The translations under genes were made by a program, and so were the position numbers. From Hyphomicrobiales bacterium (GTDB taxonomy: Bacteria; Pseudomonadota; Alphaproteobacteria; Rhizobiales; Afifellaceae), in NCBI GenBank assembly GCA_013812985.1, contig JACCSN010000090.1, positions 1-6,673 on the forward strand: DNA of 6,673 bases, written 5' to 3'. Position 1 is the first letter of the stretch. Each line of letters begins with the position of its first letter. Of the stretch, positions 5,932-6,673 are shown piece by piece. The notes below the pieces were generated by a model. That model had not been told where the DNA came from and ran no database searches. It saw only the letters and a list, made by a program, of their open reading frames with translations.

Positions 5932-6673
5932 CTATTTGACCGGGGCAGGCAGCGCCTCGATGAAGGCGACCAGAACCGCCGCGGCATTCTCAGCCGCGAG
6001 ATTCATGAACGTCGCCATCTCGTTCTCGCCGACGCCGCCGCCCGCCAGGTCGGACAGGCTGCGAAAGCCGATGAACGGAACATCGTTGGCGTAGGCGACA
6101 TGGGCGACCGCCGCCGTTTCCATATCGAGGACTTCCGCCTCGAAAGTCCTTGAGACATATTCACGGAATTCGGCGTTGTCGACGAAAGCCTGTCCCGACA
6201 CGCCGCGGCCGCCGACCACGATCCGGGGCTCGGTGGGAAGGCAGGCATTGTCGGCGGAGCAGGTTTTCAGCTCCGCCTTGTCGACCACCGCGCCGGCGAT
6301 CTTGAGGAGTTCGGGATCCGCCTCGAACCAAAACTTCGATTCAGCCTCCCCATTGCCCTCGCTTCTGACTTCGACCTCCTGTGGGTGGATCATGTCGAAG
6401 TTCGGATGGGGCAGCTTCGCCCAGGGCGGCGGCGCAAAGCCTGCCTCGGTCTCACGCGCGAAGATCGCCTCCAGATACTGGCCCCATCGGGCCGGGACAA
6501 TCACGTCGCCGATGTCGAGCTCAGGATCGACTCCGCCCGCGATCCCATCCACGATCACCGCATCGATGTTGAAGCGGTCGAGCGCGAGCTGGGTCGTCAT
6601 CGCGGCGTTCACCATGCTGACACCGCTCGCAAAGACCACCACGGGCTTGCCCGCCAGCGTACCGAGCGAGAAC
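5932..6673 (-). CDS. MTA/SAH nucleosidase-family phosphorylase, 5' end outside window
   Basis: The visible 247 codons run off the window edge; the frame is open to base 6672 and reads FSLGTLAGKPVVVFASGVSM, so the true start lies upstream. The GTG at 6640 is internal. Family features of the PNP/UDP phosphorylase fold (PF01048) are present: SGVSMVNAAMTTQLALDRF, then VDGIAGGVDPELDIGDVIVP, and LDMETAAVAHVAY, where the Met-Glu pair contacts the ribose. SLSDLAGG carries the probable catalytic Asp. Members hydrolyse 5'-methylthioadenosine or S-adenosylhomocysteine to adenine and a thio-sugar. The middle insert with CSADNACLP and the aromatic WGQYLEAIFAR stretch place it in a longer branch than E. 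coli MtnN, so the true substrate is uncertain. No intrinsic terminator was seen right after the stop. Confidence 0.88.
   Translation of the reverse strand, partial: FSLGTLAGKPVVVFASGVSMVNAAMTTQLALDRFNIDAVIVDGIAGGVDPELDIGDVIVPARWGQYLEAIFARETEAGFAPPPWAKLPHPNFDMIHPQEVEVRSEGNGEAESKFWFEADPELLKIAGAVVDKAELKTCSADNACLPTEPRIVVGGRGVSGQAFVDNAEFREYVSRTFEAEVLDMETAAVAHVAYANDVPFIGFRSLSDLAGGGVGENEMATFMNLAAENAAAVLVAFIEALPAPVK

Overview
The window has the look of an alphaproteobacterial chromosome, most likely a member of the Hyphomicrobiales (rhizobial order, Mesorhizobium-like). The evidence is high GC, strong G/C preference at third codon positions in the core genes, the minus-strand order rplY (L25/Ctc) - pth - ychF, and Ctc-type L25 with a glycine/glutamate-rich tail. 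The genus is an inference.

Layout from left to right. Positions 1-348 (+) hold the 3' part of a DUF1801 gene that is broken by a frameshift at position 210. A short gap with a hairpin at 454-490 follows, probably a two-way terminator. Positions 558-1709 (-) encode an exported seven-bladed beta-propeller protein of the lactonase-like family. Positions 1710-2070 form a less GC-rich gap with no convincing gene but with small repeats and hairpins. Positions 2071-2559 (+) encode a conserved protein of unknown function that ends 19 bases from the convergent ychF gene. From 5766 down to 2579 runs one minus-strand gene row: rplY, pth, a vapB-vapC toxin-antitoxin pair, and ychF. Positions 5932 to the window edge (-) hold the C-terminal part of a nucleosidase of the MTA/SAH nucleosidase family.

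The row rplY-pth-ychF is a translation-related operon: L25 binds 5S rRNA, Pth recycles peptidyl-tRNA, and YchF is a ribosome-associated ATPase. The vapBC cassette sits between pth and ychF. Its antitoxin and toxin genes overlap by four bases, and the toxin stop lies three bases before the ychF start. ychF has only a weak ribosome binding site, so its expression may depend on reading through the toxin gene.

The best candidate for unrecorded biology is the leader of this operon. A sigma70-like promoter (TTGCAT, 17 bases, TATAAG) lies at 5858-5886. Between it and the L25 start are two hairpins in tandem, and the second is followed by five T residues, which is the layout of an intrinsic terminator used as an attenuator. 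Three other points deserve a look: an inverted repeat spanning the probable VapB start codon, a hairpin over the GTG start at 2071, and lysine in place of a conserved asparagine in Pth. No CRISPR array, insertion sequence, tRNA or rRNA gene was seen.
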